DNA from: Denitrobaculum sp965232285
GTDB taxonomy: Bacteria > Pseudomonadota > Alphaproteobacteria > Kiloniellales > Kiloniellaceae
Reading direction: 5' to 3'
NCBI GenBank assembly: GCA_965232285.1
Contig: CBDDPL010000004.1
Location: 4,340,001-4,404,000 of the forward strand
DNA: 64,000 nucleotides
Part shown: positions 7,891 to 16,708 of the stretch, one piece after another
Numbering within the stretch: the first letter of the stretch is position 1
Layout: each line of letters opens with the position of its first letter
Notes under the pieces: generated by a model
The model's database searches: none
What the model saw: the letters and a program-made list of their open reading frames with translations, nothing else
What the model was told of the DNA's origin: nothing
Made by a program: the position numbers and the translations under genes

Positions 7891-9783
7891 ATGGCGGAAC
7901 CACTGGCTGCCGAACGGCCGGGTCTGGTCGACCGCGGCCGGCGCGTCGTCGTCGGTCTGCCTTGCTTCCTGTTGCTTGCCACCGCCATCTATATCGCCGC
8001 TTTCGGGGTCTTCGACGAAGTGATCCAGAGGGTCGGGGCGCTGCTGCTGGCGGGTCTGATCCTTTTGATCGGCAGCGCCCAGGATGAAGACAAGACGTCA
8101 CCACTCGACCTTGTTGTCCGGGCGCTGGCCTTGCTCGGCCTCTGTCTTTCCGCCTTCTGGTTCTTCCGTATCTCGGAAGAAGTCGAGAGCGGACTCTATT
8201 TCCTGAACCAGGCAGACGTGATCGTCGCCTGCATCGCCATCGCCGTGGTGGTGGAACTGGCGCGCCGCACGGTTGGCAACACTATGGTGGTGGTCTGCGT
8301 GCTCTGCCTGGCCTACGCGGTCTACGGCGAGTCCTTACCCTGGATCTTTCAGCACGCCGGGCTCTCAGGAGAGGAGCTTCTGCAGACCCTCTGGTACGGC
8401 TTCGATGGCGTCTTCGGCCGGCCCATGGCCGCGGTCACCTCGACCATCCTGATCTTCATCGTCTTCGGCGGTATCCTGGAGGCCGTGGGCGTCGATCGCA
8501 GCATCGTCCGCCTGGCCCTGATCGCCACCGCCCGCCTGCGCGGCGGCCCGGCCCAGGCCGCGGTGATCGCCAGCGCCCTCTTCGGCACCATTTCCGGCAG
8601 CGCGGTCGCCAATGTGGTCGGCACCGGCGTGGTGACCATCCCCCTGATCCGACGCTACGGCTTTTCGCCCAAGTTCGCTGCCGCCGTGGAAGCTGGCGCC
8701 TCGACCGGCGGCCAGATCATGCCGCCCATCATGGGCGCGGTCGCCTTCATCATGGCGGACATCACCGGCATCTCCTACCTCACCATCTGTCTCGCGGCGC
8801 TGGTCCCGGCGCTCTTTTACTTCGGCAATCTGCTCGCGGTGATCTACGCCGAGGCCGGCAAGATCCAGGTGGACCAACGTGCCCTGGAGGAAAGCCGGGT
8901 CATGGAGGCGCGCGAGTGGCGTAAGCTCTCGGTCTTCGTCCTGCCGCTGGCGATCATCGTCGGCAGCCTGCTGCAGGGCTCCAGCCCCGCCCTCGCCGGT
9001 TTCTGGGGCTGCCTGGCCGCGGTCATCATGGGTTTCCTTCTGATCCCCGAGAGTCGCCGGCTCGCGCCCTGGCTACGCTTTCTTCATCAGACCGGGCGCA
9101 TCGCCGCATTGTTAGTTGCCATCGTCGCCGCCGTCGGCATCGTCATCGGGGTCATGAACCTCACCGGCCTGGGCCTGCGCTTCGCGAGCGTGGTGCAGGC
9201 GCTGTCGCAGGGCTCGCTCTTTCTTTCCCTGCTGCTGATGGCCGCGGCCTGCCTGGTCCTGGGCATGGGCATGCCGACCGTGCCGGCCTATCTCGTCATC
9301 GTCCTGGTCATGGGGCCGGCGGTGCAGAAGCTCGGCCTCACGACCCTGCAGGCCCATCTTTTCGTGGTCTATTTCGGCGTGCTCTCGGCCATCACGCCGC
9401 CGGTCGCCCTGGCTGCCTTCGCCGCTGCCCCCATAGCCGGCGCCAACCCCATCAAGGTGGGCCTGGAAACGGTGCGCATTTGCGTCAGCGGCTTTCTCAT
9501 CCCCTTCGCCTTCGCCTACAAACCGGCGCTGCTGCTGGGCACTGGACAGCCGCTTTGGGAGAGCGCACTGGCCATCATCAGCCTTGCGCTGGCGCTGCTG
9601 ATGATCGACTTCGCCATCGCGCGGGGGGCGCGCAATCCCCTCGCCCTCCTCTACGCCGGCCTCGGCCTCGCCATCATCTTTACATCCGACCTGATAACCC
9701 TTGCAGCCTGCGCGCTCGCCCTTCTGCTGATCGGCTGGACGCTCTGGCAGAACAATAGAAATCGGAACAGCGGTTTCGCATAA
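7891..9783 (+). CDS. TRAP transporter fused permease (4TM/12TM)
   Basis: A 630-residue integral membrane protein, the length expected for a fusion of the small DctQ-like and large DctM-like TRAP subunits found with TAXI receptors. The DctM half has family stretches such as GTISGSAVANVVGTGV, EAGASTGGQIMPPIMGA (residues about 268-284) and LGMGMPTVPAYL, followed by LSAITPPVALAAFAAA. It uses an ion gradient to import the ligand caught by the receptor encoded 14 nt downstream. A GGGAGG site (7875-7880) precedes the ATG. The likely controller is the divergent IclR protein. Confidence 0.93.
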   Translation: MAEPLAAERPGLVDRGRRVVVGLPCFLLLATAIYIAAFGVFDEVIQRVGALLLAGLILLIGSAQDEDKTSPLDLVVRALALLGLCLSAFWFFRISEEVESGLYFLNQADVIVACIAIAVVVELARRTVGNTMVVVCVLCLAYAVYGESLPWIFQHAGLSGEELLQTLWYGFDGVFGRPMAAVTSTILIFIVFGGILEAVGVDRSIVRLALIATARLRGGPAQAAVIASALFGTISGSAVANVVGTGVVTIPLIRRYGFSPKFAAAVEAGASTGGQIMPPIMGAVAFIMADITGISYLTICLAALVPALFYFGNLLAVIYAEAGKIQVDQRALEESRVMEAREWRKLSVFVLPLAIIVGSLLQGSSPALAGFWGCLAAVIMGFLLIPESRRLAPWLRFLHQTGRIAALLVAIVAAVGIVIGVMNLTGLGLRFASVVQALSQGSLFLSLLLMAAACLVLGMGMPTVPAYLVIVLVMGPAVQKLGLTTLQAHLFVVYFGVLSAITPPVALAAFAAAPIAGANPIKVGLETVRICVSGFLIPFAFAYKPALLLGTGQPLWESALAIISLALALLMIDFAIARGARNPLALLYAGLGLAIIFTSDLITLAACALALLLIGWTLWQNNRNRNSGFA

Positions 9784-9797
9784 CCGGAGGAACGCCC

Positions 9798-10835
9798 ATG
9801 TCACAGAAGCCCTATCTCCTGAACCGCCGTAGTGCCCTGGCCACCCTGACGGCCGCCGGTCTGGCGCCGCTCCTGCCCTCGGCAGCCTCCGCCAAGACCT
9901 TCTACCGCATGTCGACCCTGGGTCCAGGCACCACGCCCAATCTGGTCATGACCACCTTCGCGACGCTGGTGAACAAGGCCCTGCCGGAACATGAAATCCA
10001 GGTCAATGCCACCGGCGCAGCCACCAAGCACATGCTGGAGGTCGGTGTCGGCAAGACCGACTTCTGCATGTCCTCTCCCACGGTCATGTTCCTCATGTCC
10101 AACGGCAAAGCCATGTACAAGAAGATCAAGCAGGCGCCGGACCTTTCGAAGAACATCCGCATGCTCTTCAACTTCCCCATGGGCATGTATCACATCGTGG
10201 TCTATGCGGATTCCGGCATCGAGTCCCTGATGGACGTCAAGGGCAAGCGCGTCTTCCTGGGACCGCCAGGCGGCGCCGCCCTGCGCACCATGACCCTGCT
10301 GTTCGAGAACGTCACCGGCTACAAGGCCGGCGAGGATTTCGAGGTCGCGAAGCTGGGCTGGGATTCCGCTGCCCAGGCCTTCCAGGACAAAAACATCGAC
10401 GTCTACTGCAACCCGACCAATCCGCCCAGCCCGGTGATCAGTCAGGTCGCGGTCTCCAACGAGATCCGCATGCTCGGTATCCCGGAAGAAGCCCTGTCCC
10501 GGCCCGAAGTCGCCAAGCTCTCCAAGCGCCCGGGCTTCCGCTTCACCCAGATGCCGCCGGATGCTTACGGCGAGGCCCAGGTCAACACTGCGCCGGAAAA
10601 CACCCTGGCCATCACCGTGGGTATGTCCACCAACAAGGACCTGCCGGACGAGACCATCTACGAAATGCTGAAGGCCTTCTGGGTGGGCCTGGAAGACATC
10701 AAAGCCGAGGCGCCGTGGATGCAACCCATTTCCGCCGAGACCGCCTTCGCCGACATGAACGCGCCCTTGCACCCGGGCGCGCTGCGTTACTATGAGGAAA
10801 TCGGCATGACCGTTCCAGACAATCTCAAGCCCTGA
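9798..10835 (+). CDS. TAXI-family TRAP transporter solute receptor
   Basis: A 345-residue exported receptor with an N-terminal signal containing twin arginines (LNRRSALATL) and ending near ASA/KTF, so Tat export is possible. The mature part matches the TAXI family (PNLVMTTFATLVNK, QVNATGAATKHMLEV, DFCMSSPTVMFL, GKRVFLGPPGGA). It captures a small, usually anionic, solute in the periplasm for the adjacent permease. CGGAGG lies 9 nt upstream of the ATG. The neighbouring sulfatase suggests a sulfated or phosphonate-type compound or its product as ligand (inference). Confidence 0.9.
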   Translation: MSQKPYLLNRRSALATLTAAGLAPLLPSAASAKTFYRMSTLGPGTTPNLVMTTFATLVNKALPEHEIQVNATGAATKHMLEVGVGKTDFCMSSPTVMFLMSNGKAMYKKIKQAPDLSKNIRMLFNFPMGMYHIVVYADSGIESLMDVKGKRVFLGPPGGAALRTMTLLFENVTGYKAGEDFEVAKLGWDSAAQAFQDKNIDVYCNPTNPPSPVISQVAVSNEIRMLGIPEEALSRPEVAKLSKRPGFRFTQMPPDAYGEAQVNTAPENTLAITVGMSTNKDLPDETIYEMLKAFWVGLEDIKAEAPWMQPISAETAFADMNAPLHPGALRYYEEIGMTVPDNLKP

Positions 10836-10876
10836 GTCAGGCAATCGCAAAACCAAGGAACCCGGTTCGAAAGCGC

Positions 10877-12451
10877 ATGAGCAAGAAACCCAACATCCTC
10901 TTCATCATGGCCGACCAGCACCGCGCCGACTATCTGGGCTGCGCCGGCCACCCGACTCTCAAAACCCCCAACCTGGACCGGCTGGTGGGCGACGGCGTGC
11001 GCTTCACGGAGGCCTTCGTGCAGGCCCCCGTCTGCGGCGGCTCGCGCATGAGCTTCTACAGCGGGCGCTATGCCTTTTCCCACGGCGCCTACTACAACAA
11101 CTACCCGCTGCGCATCGACGAGAAGACCATGGGCGACTACCTGCGGCCGGAAGGCTACCGGGTCGCCCTGGTCGGCAAGACCCACATGCGGCCAGATATG
11201 GAGACCTGCGAACGGCTGGGGCTCGACCCGGACAGTGCGGACGGCGTGCTCATGCGCCAGTGCGGCTTCGAGCCGGTCGAGCGGGACGACGGGCTGCATC
11301 CCGACGAGTTGCTCAAACCGGATCTGGCCTACAACCATTACCTCAGGGAACAGGGCTACGAGGGCAAGAACCCCTGGCATGACTACGCCAACGCCGCGGA
11401 GGGCGAGAACGGCGAACTTCTGTCCGGCTGGTTCCTGCGCAACGCCCATCTGCCGGCCCGGGTAAAGGAGGAGCACTCCGAAACCGCCTACATGACCGAC
11501 CGGGCTATGGACTTCATCCGCGATACGCCCGACCAGCCCTGGTGTCTGCACCTCTCCTACATCAAACCGCACTGGCCCTATATGGCGCCTGCGCCCTACC
11601 ACGAGATGTACGGCCCCGAGGACATCATCGACGCCAACCGCAGCGAAGACGAAAAAGCCGACTGCAACCCAGTCCTGGCAGCTTTCATGGAGCATAAAGA
11701 GGGCGTCAACTTCTCCCGCGACGAAGTCCGGCAGAGAGTCATTCCGACCTACATGGGCCTGATCTCCCAGCTCGATCATCATCTTGGGCGGCTACGGTCG
11801 TTCCTGGAGGAGGTCGGCCAGGCGGACAACACCATCATCATCTACACCAGCGACCATGGCGACTATCTCGGCGATCACTGGCTGGGCGAGAAGGATCTCT
11901 TTCACGACGAGATCATGCGCGTGCCCATGATCGTCCATGATCCTCGGGCGCAGGCGAATGCCACCCGCGGCCAGACCATCGGCGACTTCGTCGAGGCGAT
12001 CGACCTGGCGCCGACTTTCCTGGAGTGGTCCGGAGGCGAAGCCGAGCCGCACCGGCTGGAAGGCGCCTCTTTCGCTCCTCTTCTTCAGGGCGCGAAACCG
12101 GCCGGCTGGCGCAAAGCTGTCTACGCCGATAGCTGTTTCGCGCTGCGCTTTGCCCGTCCGGATCTGGGTCTTGCCCCAAATGAAGCCCGCGCCTTCATGG
12201 TGCGTACCGAGCAGTGGAAATACATGCGTTTCGAGAAGCACGCACCCATGCTCTACGACCTGCAGGCCGACCCGAAAGAGCTGAAAGACCTGGGCCGCTC
12301 CAACGCCCATGCCGAGGTGCGCGCGGAGCTGGAAGCCCAGCTCTTCGACTGGCTGCGCCGGCGCCGGCTGCGCACCACCATCAGCGATGCGGAACTCGAG
12401 CGGCGCACCGGCGGTGCCGAGAAGCGCGGGATCTATTTCGGAGTCTGGTAG
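10877..12451 (+). CDS. Sulfatase-like hydrolase with altered active-site motif
   Basis: A 524-residue cytoplasmic-looking (no signal peptide) alkaline-phosphatase-superfamily hydrolase. The metal site begins with NILFIMADQHRADYL, and TSDHGDYLGDHWLGEKD is the second metal and substrate region. The active-site segment reads PVCGGSRMSFYSGRY (C53, R57). Relatives normally have CGPSR, i.e. the CxPxR motif that formylglycine-generating enzyme converts; here the proline is Gly55. The Cys is kept, so modification may still happen, or the enzyme may use unmodified Cys. It follows the TRAP receptor by 41 nt in the same direction. Substrate unknown: sulfate ester, phosphodiester or phosphonate monoester. 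The 3' end overlaps the convergent MFS gene by 19 nt. Confidence 0.88.
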   Translation: MSKKPNILFIMADQHRADYLGCAGHPTLKTPNLDRLVGDGVRFTEAFVQAPVCGGSRMSFYSGRYAFSHGAYYNNYPLRIDEKTMGDYLRPEGYRVALVGKTHMRPDMETCERLGLDPDSADGVLMRQCGFEPVERDDGLHPDELLKPDLAYNHYLREQGYEGKNPWHDYANAAEGENGELLSGWFLRNAHLPARVKEEHSETAYMTDRAMDFIRDTPDQPWCLHLSYIKPHWPYMAPAPYHEMYGPEDIIDANRSEDEKADCNPVLAAFMEHKEGVNFSRDEVRQRVIPTYMGLISQLDHHLGRLRSFLEEVGQADNTIIIYTSDHGDYLGDHWLGEKDLFHDEIMRVPMIVHDPRAQANATRGQTIGDFVEAIDLAPTFLEWSGGEAEPHRLEGASFAPLLQGAKPAGWRKAVYADSCFALRFARPDLGLAPNEARAFMVRTEQWKYMRFEKHAPMLYDLQADPKELKDLGRSNAHAEVRAELEAQLFDWLRRRRLRTTISDAELERRTGGAEKRGIYFGVW

Positions 12452-13734
12452 CGACCGGTCTCTGTCTGGTCAGGGCCAGGTCTGACACTGGCGCGTGTCG
12501 GCTCCAGCGCCTGCGCGATAGAGTCACGCTTGCGCCAGGTCCAGAGCCACATGGCGATGACGATCACAGCACCTGCCCCGAGCGGTAGGCGCAGGCCGAA
12601 GGTCTCCGACAGCGCGCCCATGATCAGGGCGCCGGCCGCGGGACCGCCGATGAAGATGATGCCGTAGAGACTGAGCACCCGTCCACGCAGCTCGCCCTCG
12701 ACCGCCATTTGCATCAGGGTCTGCATGCTGACGCCGGCGGCAACCATAGCCATGCCGGCAACCGCAACGCTGGCTACGCCCAGCCAAAGCCAGTTGCTCG
12801 CCACGAAGGCCAGCATCGCCAGGGCAATGACCAAGGTGTTGATCAGGACCAGGCGGGTCAGGCCGCCGCCGCCGCGCCGTGCGATCCAGAGACCGCTCAG
12901 GACCGCTCCGACACCAACCGTTGATGTCAGCAGGGCCAGGGTATCGGCGCCACCGCCGAAGACCCTGTCCGCGAAACCGGGCATCAGTTCGACAAAGGGC
13001 CGCACACCCAGCGATCCAGTCGCGAGCAGCAACAGCATCGGGCCGATCCCCGGGTGCCGCGCGGCGTAGCTGACCCCCTCGCCAAGCTGCACCCAGATCG
13101 AGGGCGGGATCTTGCCCTTTCCCCGGTCCGGACGCCGCGGAACCTTAATGCGCGACAGGGCGAGCAGAAAGGCGAAGAAGGTCAGCGCATTGGCCCCGAA
13201 AGCACCTTCCACCCCGACCGTCACGATTAAGAGGCCGGCCAGCGCCGGACCGATGAAGCGCGCGAGATTGAAGACGATGGAGTTGATTGCGATCCCGGTC
13301 GAAAGGTCCTCGCGCGGCACCAGACTGGGCATCAGCGCCAGGCGCGAGGGCTGGTTGAAGCCCATGGCGATGCCGTTGACCAGCACCAGCAGCGCCAGCA
13401 GTTCGACGGTGACATTTCCGGAGGCTGTCAGCAGGAAGAGAGCGATGGCCTGAAACAGCGAAACCGTCTGGGCCGTCAGCATGATCTTGAGCCGGTTGTA
13501 ACGGTCGGCGACCACACCGCCGAAGGGCCCGACGAAGACCGCCGGCAGCAGATCGGCGCAGGACACCAGGCCCAGCCAGAAACCGGACTCCGTCAGTTCC
13601 CAAGTCAGCCAGCCCACGGCGACGCGCTGCATCCAGGTCCCGATCAGCGAGACCGAGGCGCCCGAGATGTAGATACGAAAGTTCCTGTGCTGGAGGGTAC
13701 GGACGACACCGCCGAACCCGGCCTGACCTGGCAT
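12433..13734 (-). CDS. MFS transporter (EntS/MFS_3-like exporter)
   Basis: A 433-residue twelve-helix major facilitator protein. The start region LQHRNFRIYISGASVSLIG, then TWMQRVAVGWLTWEL and GPFGGVVADRYNRLKIML (the loop 2-3 motif) are typical of the MFS_3/EntS group of drug or siderophore exporters. The substrate cannot be read from sequence. It stands alone and is convergent with the sulfatase gene. The region upstream of its start (13735-14023) is markedly AT-richer than the gene and leads into the low-GC pair at 14024-14895. Confidence 0.88.
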   Translation of the reverse strand: MPGQAGFGGVVRTLQHRNFRIYISGASVSLIGTWMQRVAVGWLTWELTESGFWLGLVSCADLLPAVFVGPFGGVVADRYNRLKIMLTAQTVSLFQAIALFLLTASGNVTVELLALLVLVNGIAMGFNQPSRLALMPSLVPREDLSTGIAINSIVFNLARFIGPALAGLLIVTVGVEGAFGANALTFFAFLLALSRIKVPRRPDRGKGKIPPSIWVQLGEGVSYAARHPGIGPMLLLLATGSLGVRPFVELMPGFADRVFGGGADTLALLTSTVGVGAVLSGLWIARRGGGGLTRLVLINTLVIALAMLAFVASNWLWLGVASVAVAGMAMVAAGVSMQTLMQMAVEGELRGRVLSLYGIIFIGGPAAGALIMGALSETFGLRLPLGAGAVIVIAMWLWTWRKRDSIAQALEPTRASVRPGPDQTETGRYQTPK

Positions 13735-14023
13735 AGACTATTGCTGAAGACTGTGAGCAGAGAGCCCCTATTGAGCCACATCCGCGCGAGTCGGGCAAAT
13801 CGGCAATGCTGCCATTACTAACTATGGTCAGAAATGTGCGAAGGCGCTTCACGCTGCGATATCTGAGCCTTCCAAATCGGAAGGAATCTGAGTCTTTTTT
13901 GGTGAAATTAATGCACGAAAAACATAAGATATACACACTTCAAAGAAGGCGTTCTTCTTCAATTAAAAATTTAAGATAAGCATCATCCTATTAACTTTTG
14001 GCAGAAGAGCTAAGGCGTCAGTT

Positions 14024-14209
14024 ATGACAAAAAAAACGCTAAAAAAAGCCGTGACTGTTTTGGCGGTAGCGGCCTCAGCAGCGACAATCGCTAGCTTTTT
14101 GTTGCAGACATCCAATTCCTCGGACGCTCCAAGTCTGGAAATAAATCAAACATCAAATGGCCCAAACAGCCCCAATGTTATCAATGGAGATGTGGATATC
14201 GTGCGATGA
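14024..14209 (+). CDS. Small membrane-anchored protein with SPNV-GD motif
   Basis: A 61-residue protein with a positively charged start (MTKKTLKK), one hydrophobic segment (residues about 9-27) that could be a signal anchor, and a polar tail containing NQTSNGPNSPNVINGD. The same motif recurs in the next gene, whose ATG overlaps this stop (ATGA, 14206-14209). Base composition is low in GC, unlike the flanks. No function is assigned; similar Q-S-x-G-x-x-SPNV-x-x-GD motifs occur in short exported proteins of bacteria, often as a linker. Confidence 0.65.
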   Translation: MTKKTLKKAVTVLAVAASAATIASFLLQTSNSSDAPSLEINQTSNGPNSPNVINGDVDIVR

Positions 14210-14895
14210 AAACTTTGAACCTCGCCTTTCTTTTTTATCTATTCGCGGCGACCAACTCTTATGCCCAATCCAATTCCGTTGACCAAAAAAGTGACGGTGA
14301 CTGCAGCCCTAATGTAGTCGGTGGAGATGCTAAGGTCGATTGCAGCACTAAGAATTACACCGCTCCGTCACTTAACCTTATGCAACTTTGGCGCGGATTC
14401 ACAGGGAACGTTGCGGCGGTTGGGGGCTGTATGATGGAAGGAGATAAAGCCGAGAAGCAGCTCAGACACGCGCTCAAACTCAACCCCAATATTCCCATAA
14501 CTTGGTTGTGTTTAGGCGGTACTTTAATCAAAAACGGTAAGCCTGAAATCGCGTTGGGTCCTCTAAAGAGAGCTGCGCAATTGGCGAAAGATCAAAATAG
14601 CTGGGACATTCAAGCAAACGCGATGCGGCTACAGAGCAGTGCACATTTTAGCATGGGACAACATAAAGAAGCCATTCGTACCGCGAACGAGGCGCTCGAC
14701 ATCTACACGCTCTTTGCAGACTCTTCGAGAATGGCCGAGACAAACAATCAAATAGGCCTGATCGCACAAGACTCAAAGCAATGCGGCGTGGCAAAGCGAC
14801 ATTTTAGCAACGCTGTGAGGCTTGCCGAGATTGAAAATCATCGCAATGCCGAAGCCTTTAAGAGAAACTTGGCAGAGTCAGCAAACTGCGGTTAG
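14206..14895 (+). CDS. Exported tetratricopeptide-repeat protein with SPNV-GD motif
   Basis: A 229-residue protein with a Sec signal peptide (cleavage likely after SYA, residue about 20), then DQKSDGDCSPNVVGGDA, which mirrors the motif of the upstream small protein. Residues about 80-225 form TPR-like helical pairs (KQLRHALKLNPNIPITWLCL, KNGKPEIALGPLKRAAQLA, and a pair ending EALDIYTL). Four cysteines before residue 90 could form disulfides in the periplasm. Lower GC and different codon use from neighbours suggest transfer. Role unknown: a protein-protein scaffold partnered with the 61-residue anchor is the simplest inference. Confidence 0.75.
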   Translation: MKTLNLAFLFYLFAATNSYAQSNSVDQKSDGDCSPNVVGGDAKVDCSTKNYTAPSLNLMQLWRGFTGNVAAVGGCMMEGDKAEKQLRHALKLNPNIPITWLCLGGTLIKNGKPEIALGPLKRAAQLAKDQNSWDIQANAMRLQSSAHFSMGQHKEAIRTANEALDIYTLFADSSRMAETNNQIGLIAQDSKQCGVAKRHFSNAVRLAEIENHRNAEAFKRNLAESANCG

Positions 14896-15244
14896 TTAGA
14901 CTTATAGCGCAATGCGTTTTTTCTGAATCATATCGCCTCAAAATTCGCATTTGAGATCAGCATGTTACTGACCGAAAGGCAGAGAACTTTGAGACCGATT
15001 GAACGCATTTTGGTCTAGTTCCAGACACTAGCACGCAACCCTTCGGAAAAGTGTTTTCGAAGGACAACCATACCCTAGGCGCCATTCAAAGCAGCAAGCG
15101 TTGCAGAGTATTGTACTCGTGTCAGGAGTATGCGCTTTCGGGAGCGATTGTGGGACTGAGCAGTCGTCTTCAGGCAACTCGACACGCGAGCACTGAAAGT
15201 ATTATATCTGGAAGGAGAGGCAGGCGACACTAAACCGTTTTCGA
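14896..15244. other. Non-coding AT-richer gap
   Basis: About 350 bp between the TPR protein stop and the 3' end of the next minus-strand gene. I see no RNA gene, terminator with a U-run, or repeat. A 60-codon frame at 15051-15233 has no ribosome site or protein-like composition. Confidence 0.5.
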
Positions 15245-15667
15245 TCACCTTGCCAGCAGCGGCCGCACGCCCCGCAGCGGTGCAAAGCGCTTAAGCCCGA
15301 ATTCGCCGGCCTTCCGCTCCAGAACCAGACGGAATTCACCACCGCGTTCCCGCTCGAAACCGATCACACCGACGGGCGGCGGCCCGAAGTCGAAGGAGAG
15401 TTTGGCGACCGCGATCCAGTTGGACGGCGCCGTCGCTTCGAGCTGTCTCAACTCGAAGTCCAGCAGCTTTGTATTCCAGTAAGCCGGCGGAAGACGCGGG
15501 TGAGCTTCCTGCTGCGCCGACCGCAGGAAGCGCTCGATCTGCGCCGCGGTCGGAACCTCGGATCTCTGGGACATGGCCTGCGCCCCAGCCGTTATCGAGA
15601 GAAGAATCACTGCCGCAGCGGTCGCGCCCCAACAGCTCAAGGTCCATTTTGACTTGATGCTCGTCAT
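15245..15667 (-). CDS. Secreted hypothetical protein
   Basis: A 140-residue protein with a Sec signal peptide (MTSIKSKWTL start, hydrophobic core, cleavage near AQA/MSQ at about residue 31). The mature part has an amphipathic helix (PTAAQIERFLRSAQQ) followed by a beta-rich segment (NWIAVAKLSFDFGPPPVGVI, then EFRLVLERKAGEFGLKRF). The ATG at 15667 has GGAGCG upstream; the same frame is open further upstream but would run into the start of the divergent acetyltransferase. I do not recognise the family; a small periplasmic protein is all that can be said. Confidence 0.7.
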   Translation of the reverse strand: MTSIKSKWTLSCWGATAAAVILLSITAGAQAMSQRSEVPTAAQIERFLRSAQQEAHPRLPPAYWNTKLLDFELRQLEATAPSNWIAVAKLSFDFGPPPVGVIGFERERGGEFRLVLERKAGEFGLKRFAPLRGVRPLLAR

Positions 15668-15820
15668 GATTTCGCGCTCCGTTTCAACAGGATTGGAAAC
15701 CTCCCGAAAGTATGCGCCCATGTTGCAACCCCCGCAATAAAATGAAACCGGCGCTTTCGCATAAGCGTCATGCAGTTCTACGGCTTTACCGGCTGAAGGA
15801 TCTGCGACAGATTGCGACGC

Positions 15821-16663
15821 ATGATCGAAATCCGCCTCTTCGAAGACTCCGACTTCGACCTCCTGCACGAAGCCCTCTGCGCTGCTTTCAGTGACTATCT
15901 CCTGCCGATGCAGCCCACATTGGAGCAGTTCCACTTCATGCTGCGCCAGCGCGGCTTTGACCCGGCACTCACTTGGATTGCGCGGGCGGAGGGTAAGATC
16001 GTCGGCTTTTGGATCATGGGGTCGAACGGCCAGAACTCACAAGCGATCGCCTATACGGTCGCGACTGGTACTATCCCGAGCCATCGGGGCCACGGACTCG
16101 CGGGACAGATCTTCGAACGTATGCTCGCCAACCACAGACTCAGAGGACTCGAGAGCATCGAGCTGGAGGTCATCAAAGAGAATACCTCGGCCCGAAAGGC
16201 CTACGGCAAACTCGGCTTCGAGCCTGAGCGGGACGTGACCTGCTTTACCCTCCCGGCCTCGCCAGAAAAGCCAACGGTATCGATCCCCTCTATTCCGCTG
16301 GAGATCATCGAAAGCGCCGGACCGAAACTCTGGGACTGGCCGCCTACCTGGCAAAACAGCCTCGATGCCTTAAAGCGCATTGAAGAGGATATCGAGATCA
16401 AGGGCATCTACGATGGCGACGTTCTGCTGGGTTACGGCGCTGTTATCCGCCCGACCGCGAAGCTGGCGCAGTTGGCGGTGCGCCCGGATTGCCGAAGGAA
16501 GGGCCTCGGCAGCCGCATTCTGGCGGCCCTGATGGCCGGCGCGGGATCTGGCGGACTGCAGGTCATCAACGCCTATGCCAGAGATGACGGCTTTACGGCC
16601 TTCATGGAGAAAAGCAGCGGCCAGGCCGGGACGCGGCAGACCGTTTTATCGCGCCGGCTTTAG
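15821..16663 (+). CDS. Tandem GNAT-family N-acetyltransferase
   Basis: A 280-residue protein (from the ATG at 15821) with two GNAT folds. The first has the acetyl-CoA loop GTIPSHRGHGLAGQIF and the C-terminal ENTSARKAYGKLGFEPERD; the second, smaller half has LAVRPDCRRKGLGSRIL near residue 220. Such double GNATs transfer acetyl groups from acetyl-CoA to amines; the substrate is unknown. A TTG at 15812 lies in frame with GAAGGA 11 nt upstream, better spaced than for the ATG, so the TTG start is possible and would add MRR. It is 45 bp before the agmatinase-family gene. Confidence 0.85.
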   Translation: MIEIRLFEDSDFDLLHEALCAAFSDYLLPMQPTLEQFHFMLRQRGFDPALTWIARAEGKIVGFWIMGSNGQNSQAIAYTVATGTIPSHRGHGLAGQIFERMLANHRLRGLESIELEVIKENTSARKAYGKLGFEPERDVTCFTLPASPEKPTVSIPSIPLEIIESAGPKLWDWPPTWQNSLDALKRIEEDIEIKGIYDGDVLLGYGAVIRPTAKLAQLAVRPDCRRKGLGSRILAALMAGAGSGGLQVINAYARDDGFTAFMEKSSGQAGTRQTVLSRRL

Positions 16664-16708
16664 CGCTAGAATGGCGCTCTAACAGCCCCCGCAGTACCCA
16701 GGTGTTTT

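Noticed and set aside
15051..15233. 60-codon frame in the low-GC gap
   Set aside because: No ribosome site, no protein-like composition, and no neighbour link.
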